A stretch of DNA of 64,000 nucleotides from Lingula anatina (taxonomy: Eukaryota; Brachiopoda; Lingulata; Lingulida; Lingulidae): assembly GCF_001039355.2 (NCBI RefSeq), contig NW_019775423.1:248001-312000 (forward strand), read 5' to 3'. How positions within the stretch are numbered: the first letter of the stretch is position 1; each line of letters starts with the position of its first letter. The notes below the pieces were generated by a model. It searched no databases, had not been told where the DNA came from, and worked only from the letters and a program-made list of their open reading frames with translations. A program made the position numbers and the translations under genes. Positions 12,851-64,000 of this stretch are shown in pieces.

Positions 12851-14754
12851 TCATCTAATTCTTAAATGCCTTCCTCCGTGGATCCATATTTAGAATAATT
12901 TTGTTCCAGAGAATATGAAAAAGAGGCTTTGTGATACTATCTTCGCTGAATTTATTTGACAATGTTTCATCGTGCGGGGCCAATTTTATAAGCATCGCAA
13001 AGTGTCGTTGTTATAATGTTTAGATCCAATTTTATTTCGGTTACACAACGTTCCAATCTCCGTCTTAACGACAATATAATTTAATATCAAACGATATCCT
13101 AAACAGTCAAACAGGTATACTTGTGAGTCTTTTGAACTGCAGTTCGGGCGGTAGTTACACGATATACATGTAGATAGGGTTTTGTCTCATTTGCCACCAA
13201 ACCGAGGACCGAGGAGTTATTTTGAAGCACACTTCAAAGCAAATCCCCAAGGCTTTACTTTCTCGTTTTAGGGCAAAGCAGAGTAGACATACATTTAAGT
13301 TAGAGCATATCATTCGAGTCACTAATAACCATCAACTTAATCCGAAATTACAGCTCAAATTCCTTTTTCCTAGTACACTTCTGTGTTGCTTTATCCCGGT
13401 GTCATTTGATCTTCAAGTCGGAATGATGGCACTGAGGGTTGACGAGGATAAATGTGTGCATTATTCCTTCTATTTTTCCTCCATGTAACAGGCATTCCGT
13501 GTCACTAGATCTCATTGCAATAATTCACCGCAGTTCATCGCTGGCAGGTTGCCTTGTGTATTCATAGTTGGCATGAAAATTGGACTGACAGAAAGCCTTA
13601 CGAAAAACTAAGTAATTTTTGTTAATAAGAAATCAATCTTAAAAATAAACTTCACGCCAATTAGTGATTCCTTATTTCTCAAATTTCTCTTCTCGTGGAA
13701 ACCACACATGTCCAAAGTCGCAAGGTAATTTCGTCTTGTTTAAGTTCCATGTTAATTAAGAGATAAACAAGAAGAAGAGACTTGATATCGGATGTGCATT
13801 TTGATTATTTGAAAATCCGACATTGGATCGTGTCAAGGAAACAAGTATAGCTGACGAAATACGAAATATGATAAACATAACTGTCGTTGGCGGTCGCTGA
13901 TAATCTGTCAGTTTCCATTAAGTCGCGGGTTATAGAAATCAGATAATGTGCTAGGCCAGCAACCAAAGTAATTGTACAGTAATACGTATGAGCCTTAACT
14001 AAGAAAGACGGATGCCTATCCAATCAGGGCTATTTTTCATCTGTTATTCCAATATAAACCCGACGAGATTACATCTGCGAATAAACGGCTGCGGGGAGAT
14101 ATTTAGAAGCACTTACTTCAGAGCGAAAGAGAGAGACAGCGTTCGGCAGAGAAAACGCGATGCTTGTCGCGCCACCATGCGGCCAACTTGTAGTCATCAC
14201 ATGTTGACGGTCGGGGTCGCAATTTAACTTAATTGCGTGCAGATTGAAGTTGCGACAGTAATTTTCACGACCCGTGCGCGCTGTGATTTGGGATTTCAAA
14301 GAGCACGGAGACCAGCGGCGCGGGATGCAGAGAACCTACTGCTTTCAGATTGATGGCACTCACGTTGGTTAACCTCGCAGCATTGATTTTTTTAAATGCC
14401 AATTTAAGGCGATAATTCGATCGTTTATGACACCCTCTTCGTCAAGATCCTATTATTTTAAAGGTTTGTTTTTGTCGATTTACTCAAAAATACTTCGGGT
14501 TCATATGAGATCTTAGATGGAAGAGGTTCACTCGAGAAAAAGCGACAGTGAACGAAGCTCAGGAAGCTAGCGGTATGCTGACTGCTTGGTGACATTTTTT
14601 CAACATCAAAAAGAAACCGCCGAGCTGCCTTCAAACTGTTACCAACGAGTTCATTCTGTCTGAATTTGGAGTGTTGAGAGAAGCAGCAGTGTTCAAAGAA
14701 TAAGCCTATTATATTTGAAGTCTTCACGGAGCTAACAACCATCTGCTTAAAAAG
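12851..14754 (+). other. Upstream region / 5' leader of the SYT15-like gene
   Basis: No coding exon recognised. CpG content rises towards 14100-14760, including GCGCGC and CGGCGCGGG runs near 14275-14325, as expected of a promoter or leader just ahead of the start codon at 14755. I could not fix a transcription start site. The left part may come from a different contig than the dynein gene. Confidence 0.4.
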
Positions 14755-49496
<34,742 letters not shown>

Positions 49497-50456
49497 CCAC
49501 TGGTCAGCGGTGACTGGAGACGCTATATGTAAATACAGGACACTAGCCATGCACAGTTGGCGACTTTTTCACCTGGAACATTTAAAGGGACCGCGGCGTT
49601 CGTGCTAAACGCGTGGGTGTTGATAAAAGATCTCACTTTGTAGCCGGTGTATGTTTGTCATCTTGATATCTCTAATCCCGCAGTGTTGTTTTAGGACCTG
49701 TAAACCTGGTCCTGGCATAAGTCAAGGGCACAGTGGACATCGACGACCAGTGGTCAGTTTCACGAGATCCAGATTCAAAAGGAAGTTCACCGACATTCGG
49801 GCAAGGAAATTCCGGTGAGAAAATGTGTGTCATAGGAAGATGCTAAGTCCGGTGAAATGTTTTCGCGCCTTTTAGATAAAATTACATTTTGAGGTTTTGA
49901 AAACAATTCAAACAAACAGCATCATTTTAGTCAATTTTTTTCAGTTTGTTATTACATGACAATCCGGATTTGAGGATAATATAGTAACAGAACAATATAC
50001 TTATTATGAACATTTGTGTATTTTAATGCAAAATATCCGTATAAGGACTGTTTTTAAGAAGTATGCGTACAATGTTGCAGATTTATATTCTATATACGTA
50101 TATTAAAATGTGTACAGCGTGACTTGCGTGCATAATACTCTCAGTTTACGGTGACCATTATATATATAATCTTCTAGTCAGATATTCAGGCATATTAAAT
50201 GGCCTGTACTTAAACGCCGGCCTGTTACTGTAACGAAAAAGAGGAACGTAATGATTATAATGCTCATATTGAGGTTCAATAGCGTTTGTCACAGTTGGAG
50301 TGATCTCCATGGGCGCCATTTTATACGACATAGAACACTACCAGTGCATTTGAGATTTTATTATCTGCGGTTGGTTTTAAAGCATATCATCAGATCGAAA
50401 GTTTGTCCAAACTTAATGACAACTTTTGACCATTTTAATATACCACAAATCACTTC

Positions 50457-50462
50457 AATAAA
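50457..50462 (+). terminator. Poly(A) signal of the SYT15-like gene
   Basis: AATAAA about 960 nt after the stop codon at 49494-49496. I saw no equally convincing earlier canonical hexamer, so a roughly 1-kb 3' untranslated region is implied. Confidence 0.4.
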
Positions 50463-51939
50463 GTAACAAGTTGGTCCAAAACATTAGTCTTTTCTTTATT
50501 TTATAGACGACAAGGTCCATTTAAGAAAACTACTACTGATTTGTCTTGTATCTTTTTAGAACGTATTGAAATATCCATATATCCACAATTATCCACAGTG
50601 GATAATGGAGAAAATTAATATCATATCCCCAACACCTGGACCGTTTTCTAAATTGAAATGGTAAGTGAGAGCAGTGCTAGTAGTATACTGTGAATAGAAA
50701 TACACTTTTTGTAGCCAAATGCTTACAAGCACAACGAATCTCTCTTTTTGTTCAAAATTCAACAAGACCAAGGTCTACATTATTGAAAATTGTCGTTATT
50801 AATAACGAAAAGGTAATATGATACAAAGTCACAAGAACGGGGGATAGATAGGCTATACATCTCTCATACTATGTTACTACCATAATACATAATTCCTAAA
50901 GAAGGATAATGAGTGCAACAGGCATTAATTAATTAATTATAAGATAAAATAAGTGAACAGTAAAAGCTACTAAAGCAAAAAGATGGCACAAATAAAAAAT
51001 TAAGCAACAATTGCCCCATTTTATTCAAATTCGGTACTTAGGTCAAATTTGTTAAATTGCGAATGCTACATTTACGCTTTGATATTTTGCCCTCTTTTCA
51101 AGGGACAAGCACGATACGATAGCAACCTGTTTGATATTTTAATTTCATATCATTCTTTCACGCCTCCCCAGGCATCGTCCCTGCAGGGGCACAGTAATTA
51201 AATCTCGGACCAATTCAGCCGGTTTAGGGACGACGAGTGGGGAGTCGTGTGAGAGGCAGAGAGACCATTACAGGATTAAGCGGTCTTCCTTTCATGTAGG
51301 TCTGCCATATTTAGGCCGTGGGGCAACTAGCACTCGGCTCTTCTCATTCTGAATGGCCCCATGGAAAATACATTTATATTTGTATTAGATATTACTTTAA
51401 CTGCAATGTTCGATTATAAGGTTTCCGCGACAGATCTACAATAATGTATAAAATTATATACATCCAGTTGGACATCGCCAAATAATTTTTAATCGGTATT
51501 TCATAACGCCTTACGTCGCGTCACTTAACCAGTAATCATTTCAAACACGCTGTAGATGTGGTACCAGCCCAAAACAACACACTTATACAGGTGATTTAGT
51601 GTTATTTTCCCTCGTCACACGTTTACCAGCCAGTAGCTAGTCTGAGTTAATTTGCTTTACAACGATAGATACAAGTTTTTCCCAGAATGGATTGTGTTTA
51701 GCCAAATGTACAGCAGTACCAGCAGAATGTATGTTTTACAAAATTGTGTTCTTTATTCTATTCATGATGACTATGCGACAACCTTATGGTAAATGTTTAT
51801 TCTCCGATCCAAATTTAGATCGATTGATTGTATTGTACAGAAAAAATAAGGACACGTGTTGCATAAAAGGAAAACACACTACCATTAGAACAGAACATCA
51901 GCCAAAATTGCCTTTGTCATACTTGAAGCAATTAACGTA
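50463..51939. other. Intergenic region, SYT15 to EF-hand gene
   Basis: AT-rich spacer with no recognised gene; the only ORFs are short and without splice context. The right end should hold the promoter of the EF-hand gene, but I could not identify a specific site. Confidence 0.5.
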
Positions 51940-53138
51940 ATGTTGCGTTTGTATTTGATCTGCACACTCATCTTATGGCGTACCGGGTGTGGAGTTGCCA
52001 CTCCTGTGAGAGAATGTGCATCTCAAAGCAGCCGAGTAGAGTATCAGTATCTGAAGATGTATACCGAGGATGACGACGCCGACAATTCTGTAAGTAATTA
52101 GGCGTTCTTTCAAGAGGAATATTGTTACAAAATGATCTGAGTAAAGGTGTTTATCACGAATAGTGACCCCTTAGAAGTATTATCGATTAAAAGAAAATAA
52201 ATGATATCAAACCTCAAGCTACTCTTCATGCCGTGGATCACCAGATTGTTTTTAACTGCCATTTAAAGAGAGACCCAACCAAATGGCGGCAAGGTGGGGG
52301 TAGACAGATTTTAATGAAAATTGATGTGAAGACGTGCCCTAAGGAGCTATGAACTTATGTGAAGTAAAATGGAAATATGTCCATTCTTGGCAAAATATGG
52401 GGTGTACAACTTTTCCACTGGCTTCGCCCCGAGATGACCAGTTTCAATTCTTTTAAATATGTTCCTTATACTTGAGAATGATTTTCAAAGGAAATAAAAT
52501 ATTTGATATTCATATCCAGGTTCCATCGGATAGTTTAAATAACATACCAGGATAGTTTAATTACATTAGTTCGTATTTAAAATTTGTAGGTGAGCATACC
52601 TCCCGAGCGATATTCTGAAATGTGGATCCGAAAATTGACCTCTTTTTTCGTACGTTTCGACAAAGACTTTGACATGGAAGTCACCAAGCAAGAGTACGTT
52701 GATGCTGTTGTCGACAGAATATGTCAGTACATGGACAGGGAAATGGCAGGCATATTGGCACCCATGTGGACTTATACATGGCAGCGCTTTTGGTATAATG
52801 GAGGCCCAAGAGGTCGTAAAACCGTCGATGAGATGATAAAGGACCATCGATATGCTCTTAGCAGTCGTCTTTACGTTCACAGTGCGGCAACATGGCTTCG
52901 CATAGCTTTTGACACAGTTCTTGCTCGCGGGAAAGAGGTGATCTCCTTGGACGAGTACAGTTTGTTTCTGAAATGCTTCGATGTTCACCCGTTGTCGGCC
53001 AAATTTGCCTTTCACTCCCTTGACACAAACCACGACAATTTGCTCAGTAAGGAGGAGTTTATCAATGGTGGAAGGTTGTTTTTCACTGCGTCTAATTCTA
53101 CAGTGGGTGATCATTTCTGGGGCCCAATGTTGGCTTAG
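51940..53138 (+). CDS. EF-hand protein, sarcoplasmic calcium-binding-protein-like, with signal peptide
   Basis: Two exons, 51940-52089 and 52590-53138, joined in phase 0 by a GT-AG intron (GTAAGT donor, TTGTAG acceptor), give 232 residues. Exon 1 encodes a hydrophobic start (LYLICTLILW, then GCGVA) like a secretory signal, with Cys26 following and an acidic EDDDAD stretch. Exon 2 resembles the sarcoplasmic calcium-binding protein/calexcitin family in length and layout. A canonical EF loop lies at ~74-85 (D-K-D-F-D...E) and another at ~195-206 (D-T-N-H-D-N...E). The intervening loop ending SLDE (LARGKEV...) lacks acidic ligands and probably does not bind Ca2+. It would buffer or sense Ca2+ in the ER or outside the cell if the signal is real; family members are normally cytosolic. 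The gene is convergent with the METTL25-like gene. Confidence 0.78.
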
Positions 53139-54051
53139 GCAACCACTCTCACTGCAGCAGCCGGTACGAAATCTTGAGAATCCATTTCCTGTTTATTTGG
53201 GGCTGAAAGCATTTCGATTTCTTTCATGTTCTATTCAGAACTTGGACAGAACCAGGGTTGGGAATACGGTACACCTTTTATTATTCTTATTCCTCGACTC
53301 GCCGCTGTGACATAGATCTGCATCCTATCGATTGCCGATATTACGGAAAATATAGTCATCGTCGACTTCTCACGGACACATCACAGCTACTACTATTACT
53401 ATAATCATTGACTTAGTTTATTTACGAACTTGTTTTGGCAATCCTCTTCTGAGTGGTTAAAACTTGCTGTAAAGAAATGATACTTACACTGATAGTAATA
53501 TGTGCTGCGATATTATTTTGATCTTTCACTCAGAGATGTTTTGAAAATAAGAATTTTGGGGAAGTGTTATAAGAAGTACACTCACCAAATGAAACACACG
53601 TTCACTGTTTCCATATTATACAAAGTTTATCATCACTGCACAGTTAAAACTATAACACGTCACCACGCTCCGCTGTCACCGTGATTGGTTAGAAAACGAC
53701 TGTCGTAAAATCGCTATGTGATTTGATATCCGGCTGCGTAAACCTAAAAAAAACCCATAAAACCACCTTATGCTGCCATACTAGTCTACCACAACGCAAA
53801 AAATAATGATCATCGGCGAAAGTATTCGCAACGAATGTCGCAATAAATAAATATTTATTTATTGTCCCTGTGGGGATATATGGAGCCCCAAATTTACCGA
53901 AAATTGAAAGCACCTGCATTAATTTAAACTTATCAATAATCCTGTCATGAACCTAAATCATAAAGATAAGGGATGCATAATCGTTTTACTATTTATGAAT
54001 ATTCTTTAAAACATGTTATGTCACGGTTTTGTTTATCTGTATTAGCAACAA

Positions 54052-54057
54052 TTTATT
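54052..54057 (-). terminator. Poly(A) signal of the METTL25-like gene
   Basis: TTTATT on the plus strand (AATAAA on the minus strand) about 115 nt beyond the stop codon at 54171-54173. Confidence 0.5.
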
Positions 54058-54170
54058 TTTCTTTCAAAGATTCTGTGATTGTCCCGTAAGCAACCCTTCT
54101 GTCAATTGTTTTCATTTGTTCTCTGGCATCTGTTTTTGTGCATCTTTTTTGTGCACGATCAAATCCATTT

Positions 54171-57100
54171 TTAAGCGCGCATTGCGGTAATAGCCATGTT
54201 TCTTGGGGACAAGAAATCATCAAAGATGGGTAGAATGGTAGTTTCAAATCCATGCTCTGCTAGGTAAAACCCTCTGTCAATCAATATCAAACTCTCCAGT
54301 ACTGGCTGTAGTAGGACCTGAAGACACTGGAAAATGAAAGAGAAAGAAGCACATTATTTTTCCTTTTTTTCTGATAAATGCTACAAAATAATTAAAAAAG
54401 TATTTCCTTTCTGCATCCTTTTACAGTTTTCAGTGTATCAGTATATTTAAAAAGATAACAATGGATATAGATAATTCTGAGGAAATTTTTTTCGTCTTCA
54501 TCCTTCTTTTCTTCCAATTGCTACTCTTTATTATTTAAAGAAAAATCTGAATAAATTTTAAAGTTAAAACAAAAGTATTTAAAAAAGTTTAAATAGAGGT
54601 TAGTGGCATTATTAAATCTTTGGTTATTTTCATTTTTGTATCCAATGGCAAGTAATATAATATAATATAAATTTGTAAATGGCAAATAAACCAACTTACT
54701 GTAATAGGTTCTATCAATTTCATGTGATTCTCATGACTTTTGTAAAGTTCCTTCAGAGACCTGACACAACTTTCTGCACAAAATTCCTCACCTAAGTTGA
54801 AAATTAAAACAAAAGATAACCATTTTAGAAGTCATTTTTAGGACAGAAAGTCAATGTAACTGAAAAATATACGGTTCACGTCTTTGATTTTCTAGAAAAG
54901 ATTTTGTGAATATGATAGCAATAAAATAAACAGTGATTAAGTTACATATTTGATGCTTCAGATTGTTTTAAATTATGGTTTTACCTGAACCAAAATAAAA
55001 AAGCTCTAATCATCAGAATACCTTCAAAGCAACATCTGTCCAATACAGCTTGAATATAAACATCAAAAGACTCAAAATGCTTCTTTCTTGCAATTCTTCT
55101 TTTGAGCTTTTTCGCATCATTTGGTCCTGGAAAAAAACAACGCAGGGCTTCATCATAAAAAATACCTATGTATGTCTTCAGTGATCCATATTATGTATAA
55201 CTAGAGCAATCTATTCATTACTGCGTAGAAACAAGCATCCTATGGGTTGGTATTAAGCAACTGTCTGAAGTGACACATAAACTGTTAGCCAAAACAATAA
55301 AAGTAGATCTCTATTTTAATTTTTCTCCAAAAAAAAAAATAAATAAAAAAATAAACTTCATAGAATGGCTTTGTAAAGTATGACTGGGTAAGGTACCTTG
55401 GTCTACATATTCCTCTAGTATAGCACGATATGCAACATGTTTCACATGCTGTGAATGTTCAATGTGGGTTTGCGCTCTCCATCTTGCACTAGAAATATTA
55501 TAACAAAGAACATGCATCATGTGTTGTTTACTAATATTGAGTGTATTATTCACTGCATTTAACATGTCTTTAGAGAATGGTCAACTGAAGATCACTTCTT
55601 ATTCATTGTAACTTGCTGTATATAAATGAAGGAAGTCTAAAAACAAAAGTTGGCAAGCCATGGCTGGATGGCTGGAGCAAGAATTTTTCAGTCTATTTTC
55701 GTAAATAATGCTTTTTATTTTTTTTTGCACACAAAAATCACAAAAATGCAGCTTTAACTAGATGTTTCTTTGTAGGCTGTAATATTTTTTAATTAATTAG
55801 TAGCTGTCAAAAACCACGTAAAAAGTTTTGAATGTAAAACAAATGCACTTCTCTAGAATGGTTCATAATTTACTGACCTAGTCTCTTGTGCTGCAAGCCT
55901 GGCACCAAATTTACTCAGTTTCCAAGAGATGGAATTTTGTTCAAGGTAAGTTTGTATGGTGTGACTCATTGGAAAATTCTGGTACCCAGCTTCTGAAATG
56001 ATTCAACTGCATGTAAATACATCATATGAGACTAGGACCCAAATCCTAGTAAGAGATCAATTTCTAAATCAAAATTCACAAATTTAGTAAATTGTCTTCA
56101 CAAAAGGTTTGCTGTTGTGATAATGATCTTTATATTTTTTTCATTAGAAAATCAAATGAACTCATGACAGAATTATTCAAATTATTGTTCTGGTACATAA
56201 CAACAAACTATGCTAATCAATGGCTAGGACATCAAGACATACCCTGATACTGCATATTGTGATAACAGCAGCTAATGCAAACCAATGCTTTTATATCCGG
56301 CAACTTTGTCATCAGTCTCAGCATTGTTGGGGTTAAGTCCCCACAGCAGTGGAGTCCTATCATACAAACTCTAGATTCAGTGGAGACTGTTTTCTTGTCA
56401 CCATTTGTTGTATGACAGGATGCTGTATGGGCTGTATGACAGGATGCAGCATGGGCTGTATCACAGGATGTTGTATGGGCTGTATGACAGGATGCTGTAT
56501 GGGCTGTATGACAGGATGCTGTATGGGCTGTATGACAGGATGCTGTATGGGCTGTATCACTGGATACTGTATGGGCTGTATGACAGGATGCTGTATCACT
56601 GGATACTGTATGGGCTGTATCACTGGATACTGTATGGGCTGTATCACAGGGTGCTGTATCACTGGATACTGTATGGGCTGTATCACTGGATACTGTATGG
56701 GCTGTATCACAGGGTGCTGTATAAAGTTGACTCTCGCAAGCTGATGTAATTCCGTAACTGTCAAGACATGATACATTCAGATGTCCACCATTTCTGTCCT
56801 GATCATGCTGACATTTACCACTCTTTGTTTCTAGTTTTTCATTGTCATTATTCCTTTTGTTTAAAGACGTAAAATGTCCCATATCAAACTGACCAAGATT
56901 TTTACCATGGTGACCATCTTTCAAATAAGGCCTTTCATAATGTGCTGATAATCTCTGAAGGCAGTTGTCTTTTTCTGACTGAATATCACATTCATTGTCT
57001 GTCAAACCTTTCACTGATTTATCCATAAATTCTAAATTATCTAACATTTCTTGCAACTTTCTTTCTGTTTCCTCATCATCTTGCATGTTTAAAGTCACAG

Positions 57101-59039
57101 CTTCAATAGCGCCAAGGGGAATATCTGAATATCAAATGTGAAAAAAAATTAATTAAGTGTTTCATACAGCAGTCTGCAATATTAAATAGTAAATACCAGT
57201 AAAAAATAAAATGGGGCCAGTTTTTAAATTTTATTATTTTGTTCATTTAATGACCAATTTTGTTTGTTTTAGGCCAGTAAATTCTTAGACCCTGGTTGAT
57301 CAAAGGGGCAGTAGGCTAAAAGGCTTTTATTTGGCACAGACTGCATATTATAATATATAGGACTTGGACTATTATGAAAAATAATCATTCTGACTTCTCA
57401 TTCAATAAATGTTACATACCATCATTTAAACTGAAAACTTCCTATTCCAAATCATGAAAAACTACTAACTTTGAGACGCCAGCCTTTTTTCTGCTGCATG
57501 GCTTCTACATGCCTCTGATTCTACACCAACTACTTTGAGTCCAGTCACAGAGTGGATTACTTCATCAATGTAACCCTGAAATTAAAGAATGTTAAATCTC
57601 ATTTCATTTGACACAATAATACACAAACAGTGTCAGATTTCATAAATCATGAGCAATACACCAGGTCAAATAAAGATGTGCAATAAACAATAATAGATTG
57701 AATTGTTCACATATGCCAGTGGAAATAAAATAAAATCACTTCTAGTTAAAATGATATTTTGAAAACTTTATTGTTTTCAGAGACCAGAGAAACACATTTT
57801 TTGAAAACTTCATCATGCCTCTTAAAACACTTTTTTTAATGACAAATATTTTCAAATTTCTACCCTAAAGAAATTCACAATACGTAGCCTTCACTATACA
57901 ACACCTGCATCACACCTTACCAGCCCAGAACCCACATCCACCACTGCACTGCACTGCATCTCCTGGCACACTCCACTCACATAGGCAGCCATATTGGATA
58001 CTTCGTGTTGTTTCTTGGGCGACATTCCCTGGCACATTTGCCTGTCAATTTTTATTGGTTGAAGTCTACTGTTGCACTGTTGTCTGGGAAGTGATAACGT
58101 TACTGATTGTTGTATTAAAGATTTCAGAGACTGAGGCCAGTCCACCTACAAAAAACGCAAAAAGGGTATAAACTGTTATAATAATAGTTTACGAGCAAAA
58201 ATCAAATTCAGTTGTATCTTAAAAATCATGTTCCTGGTATTGTTTATAGGACCTTGTCAACCAAGTCTGATATAGCATTCAATGATAATGACAAGATTCT
58301 TTTAACCAAATAACATGCATCAGTGACTACTGTATAATATAAACTTAAACAAACTACAATGAAGAATAACTATTGAAAGCTAATCTTTGGTATAAAAAGT
58401 TTTTTGACTTCAAAGTAACATATACCTGCAAGTAACCAGTAGGCATCTGATTAAGCTTTTCTATGCTCAAACTGAGCAATACCTCGTGCCACTGTAAAGA
58501 AATATAAGCCGTTTCAATATTTGTTTAAAAAATCCTTAAGTTTGCAGGTATGAATGAGAGTCCTGATAATTTTAAAAATGAAAATGAAGTTGCACAAACA
58601 ATCTAATAAAAAATAAAGTGCCAAACTAATTAATCACGAAATTACAAATGTTCATCAAAGTCTCCTAATAACTGGGTTTAGAAAATATATTGGAATCAAA
58701 AGGCCTAAAGGGAGGGGGCACACTGCATGCATCACTTGCATTTGTGCACTAGACATTATTCTATCTTCTCTCAATCTACCAATAACAAAGCAGCGCTTCC
58801 TAAACTAATTCTTTTTCAGGGAAAACTGAATCTAGTCTTGCCTCTTTCGGAATATTTTTCCATACACTGTCTGCAAAGAACCTGGTTAGTTGAAAGTCAT
58901 AAACCCATTCATAACGCTCCACGAGGGCAAAAACGTCCCTCAAATAATCGCCAATGCCCATTGCCCTATATGAAACGGGAAGTAAGTGATGCAAGTCTGC
59001 AGAGTCTTTCCTTGCAATATCATTCACTGCAGTATCCAT
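54171..59039 (-). CDS. METTL25: METTL25-family methyltransferase-like protein
   Basis: Ten coding exons in transcript order: 58842-59039, 58426-58491, 57921-58145, 57470-57575, 56243-57124, 55878-55992, 55397-55488, 55022-55126, 54700-54791, 54171-54326. They total 678 residues. All are phase-compatible; the first intron appears to use a GC donor. Family marks: MSPKKQHEV; the Rossmann/SAM motif VVDVGSGLGY at ~156-165; VVGVESE; GLHCCGDL (455-462) and ISCCYHN; and near the end LESLILIDRGFYL and LPIFDDFLSPRNM. These place it with METTL25/METTL25B (RRNAD1) proteins, whose substrate is not well established. Length and the long insert favour METTL25. Residues ~329-440 are a Ser/Thr/His tandem repeat encoded by a minisatellite and probably disordered. 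The start at 59039 is the first ATG of the frame. The gene is divergent from DPP8/9. Confidence 0.88.
56402..56735 (-). repeat. Coding minisatellite (24-bp and 63-bp units) in the METTL25-like gene
   Basis: Tandem 24-bp units encode octapeptides of the DTAHTVSS / CHTAHTAS type. In the more N-terminal part a 63-bp higher-order unit (21 residues, starting DTAPCDTAHTVSS) occurs twice in a row. All unit lengths are multiples of three, so the gene frame is kept and several unused frames on both strands also stay open. Confidence 0.9.
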
Positions 59040-59915
59040 TTCATAGTCTCCTTGCCCTGCCCAAATCGGTCAATATTTTGCCCAAACTACATGTTTACGT
59101 TTGTGTTCCATGGGCGCAGACATATTGAATCCGCGAAGCAAACCTTTTACCACGGTCTTCTCTTTAAAAATGTGAAAATTTTCAAAAAGCATTTTTATCT
59201 TTAAAACATTCGATTAAGATAAAGAAATAATATTAACTTGACTAGATTCAAATATGAGCCTGTTTGTAAAGAATCTAATCATGTAAATTAGGTAATTTAA
59301 GATAAATTGGCATGACTAATGTACTTGTAAGAACTGAGGTAAGGTCATCCTACTCTCAGCTGTGACTCTTGCAGATTCAGGTTTGTTACTGTCATATTTA
59401 AGTCCTGAATCTTGATTATTCATTTTCAAAGTGTATTCACAATTTCAGTTGATCTTTGCTATGTTCTGTTCTTAACATATACATGGATTGTATCGAATTG
59501 ATCGCCGCATTATGGTAGTTTCCATTACTCGTATACCTGGTTAAATCTAGTCTAAATGTTAGTCTTGACTTCCATTTCCACCTTGGATGAAGCGTTCCAA
59601 AGCGTCATGAAAGTTCCACACTTTAATCATCGAGATAGGACAGTTGAACGACTGATAGCATGCTTAGAATTAAGAAACAAAGACCAGGCAGTGCAGTAAA
59701 TTATACAGGCCAGAGATATTTCAAAGCTGGTCCTTCCATTAAATTGAGCTCTGGCTTCATTCTCAGTTTTTCACCTGATGTTAGTATCCTGCTATGTGGT
59801 TATGCCTGTTTGAAATGTATCTGCCCCATTTTATCAATATATGATTTGTATAAAATGAGCCAACATAGACCAATGCCTTTTACACGTGATATTTCTGTTT
59901 TATTTTCAGAATAAA
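59040..59915. promoter_or_regulatory. Shared intergenic region of divergent METTL25-like and DPP8/9 genes
   Basis: 876 bp separate the two start codons, which face away from each other, so promoter sequences for both must lie here. A splice acceptor directly before 59911 means DPP8/9 has a 5' untranslated exon within or near this interval, which I could not delimit. No TATA box stands out; modest CpG content occurs near 59110-59140 and 59500-59510. Confidence 0.45.

Positions 59916-64000
<4,085 letters not shown>

Noticed and set aside
12851-12890. Continuation of the DNAH10 exon across the N
   Set aside because: The minus-strand frame of the exon meets a stop within a few codons beyond the N, so the two sides are not one exon.
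51692-51940. 82-residue ORF immediately before the EF-hand gene
   Set aside because: Different frame from the gene, ends at the EF-hand start region, no recognisable family and no splice signals.
56349-56776. Overlapping long ORFs in several frames on both strands
   Set aside because: They are by-products of the minisatellite with unit lengths divisible by three. Only the minus-strand frame continuous with the METTL25-family exon is supported.

Overview
This window is animal genomic DNA. Genes are split into many short exons by AT-rich GT-AG introns, coding density is low, and microsatellites and small inverted-repeat elements are common. The gene families (axonemal dynein, synaptotagmin, DPP8/9) and the repeat content suggest a bilaterian, probably a marine invertebrate; I cannot name the species. 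Two single N characters (12850 and 45574) look like scaffold joins between contigs.

Layout. 1-2569: no gene recognised. 2794-12849 (minus): the last 16 coding exons of an axonemal dynein heavy chain best matching DNAH10, cut at its 5' side by the N at 12850. 14755-49496 (plus): a complete synaptotagmin-15-like gene of nine coding exons with very long introns, including a possible alternative first exon lacking the membrane anchor. Its introns hold microsatellites, several transposon-like elements, an unrecognised candidate gene on the opposite strand (40846-43292), and a ~2 kb block present twice on either side of the second N, probably two alleles laid end to end. 51940-53138 (plus): a two-exon EF-hand protein resembling sarcoplasmic calcium-binding proteins but with a signal-peptide-like N terminus. 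54171-59039 (minus): a ten-exon METTL25-family methyltransferase-like gene with a coding minisatellite. 59916-64000 (plus): the 5' part of a DPP8/DPP9 dipeptidyl peptidase, divergent from the METTL25-like gene and running off the window.

The genes do not form an operon or an evident pathway: cilium motor, membrane trafficking, calcium binding, methyltransferase fold and cytosolic peptidase. I found no CRISPR, prokaryotic or viral system. The observations most worth following are a cluster of three phase-symmetric micro-exons in DNAH10, the alternative SYT15 start, the in-frame minisatellite in the METTL25-like gene, the secreted EF-hand protein and the nested unknown gene. All exon boundaries were read by eye from splice signals, reading phase and remembered family resemblance; no alignment or RNA evidence was available.
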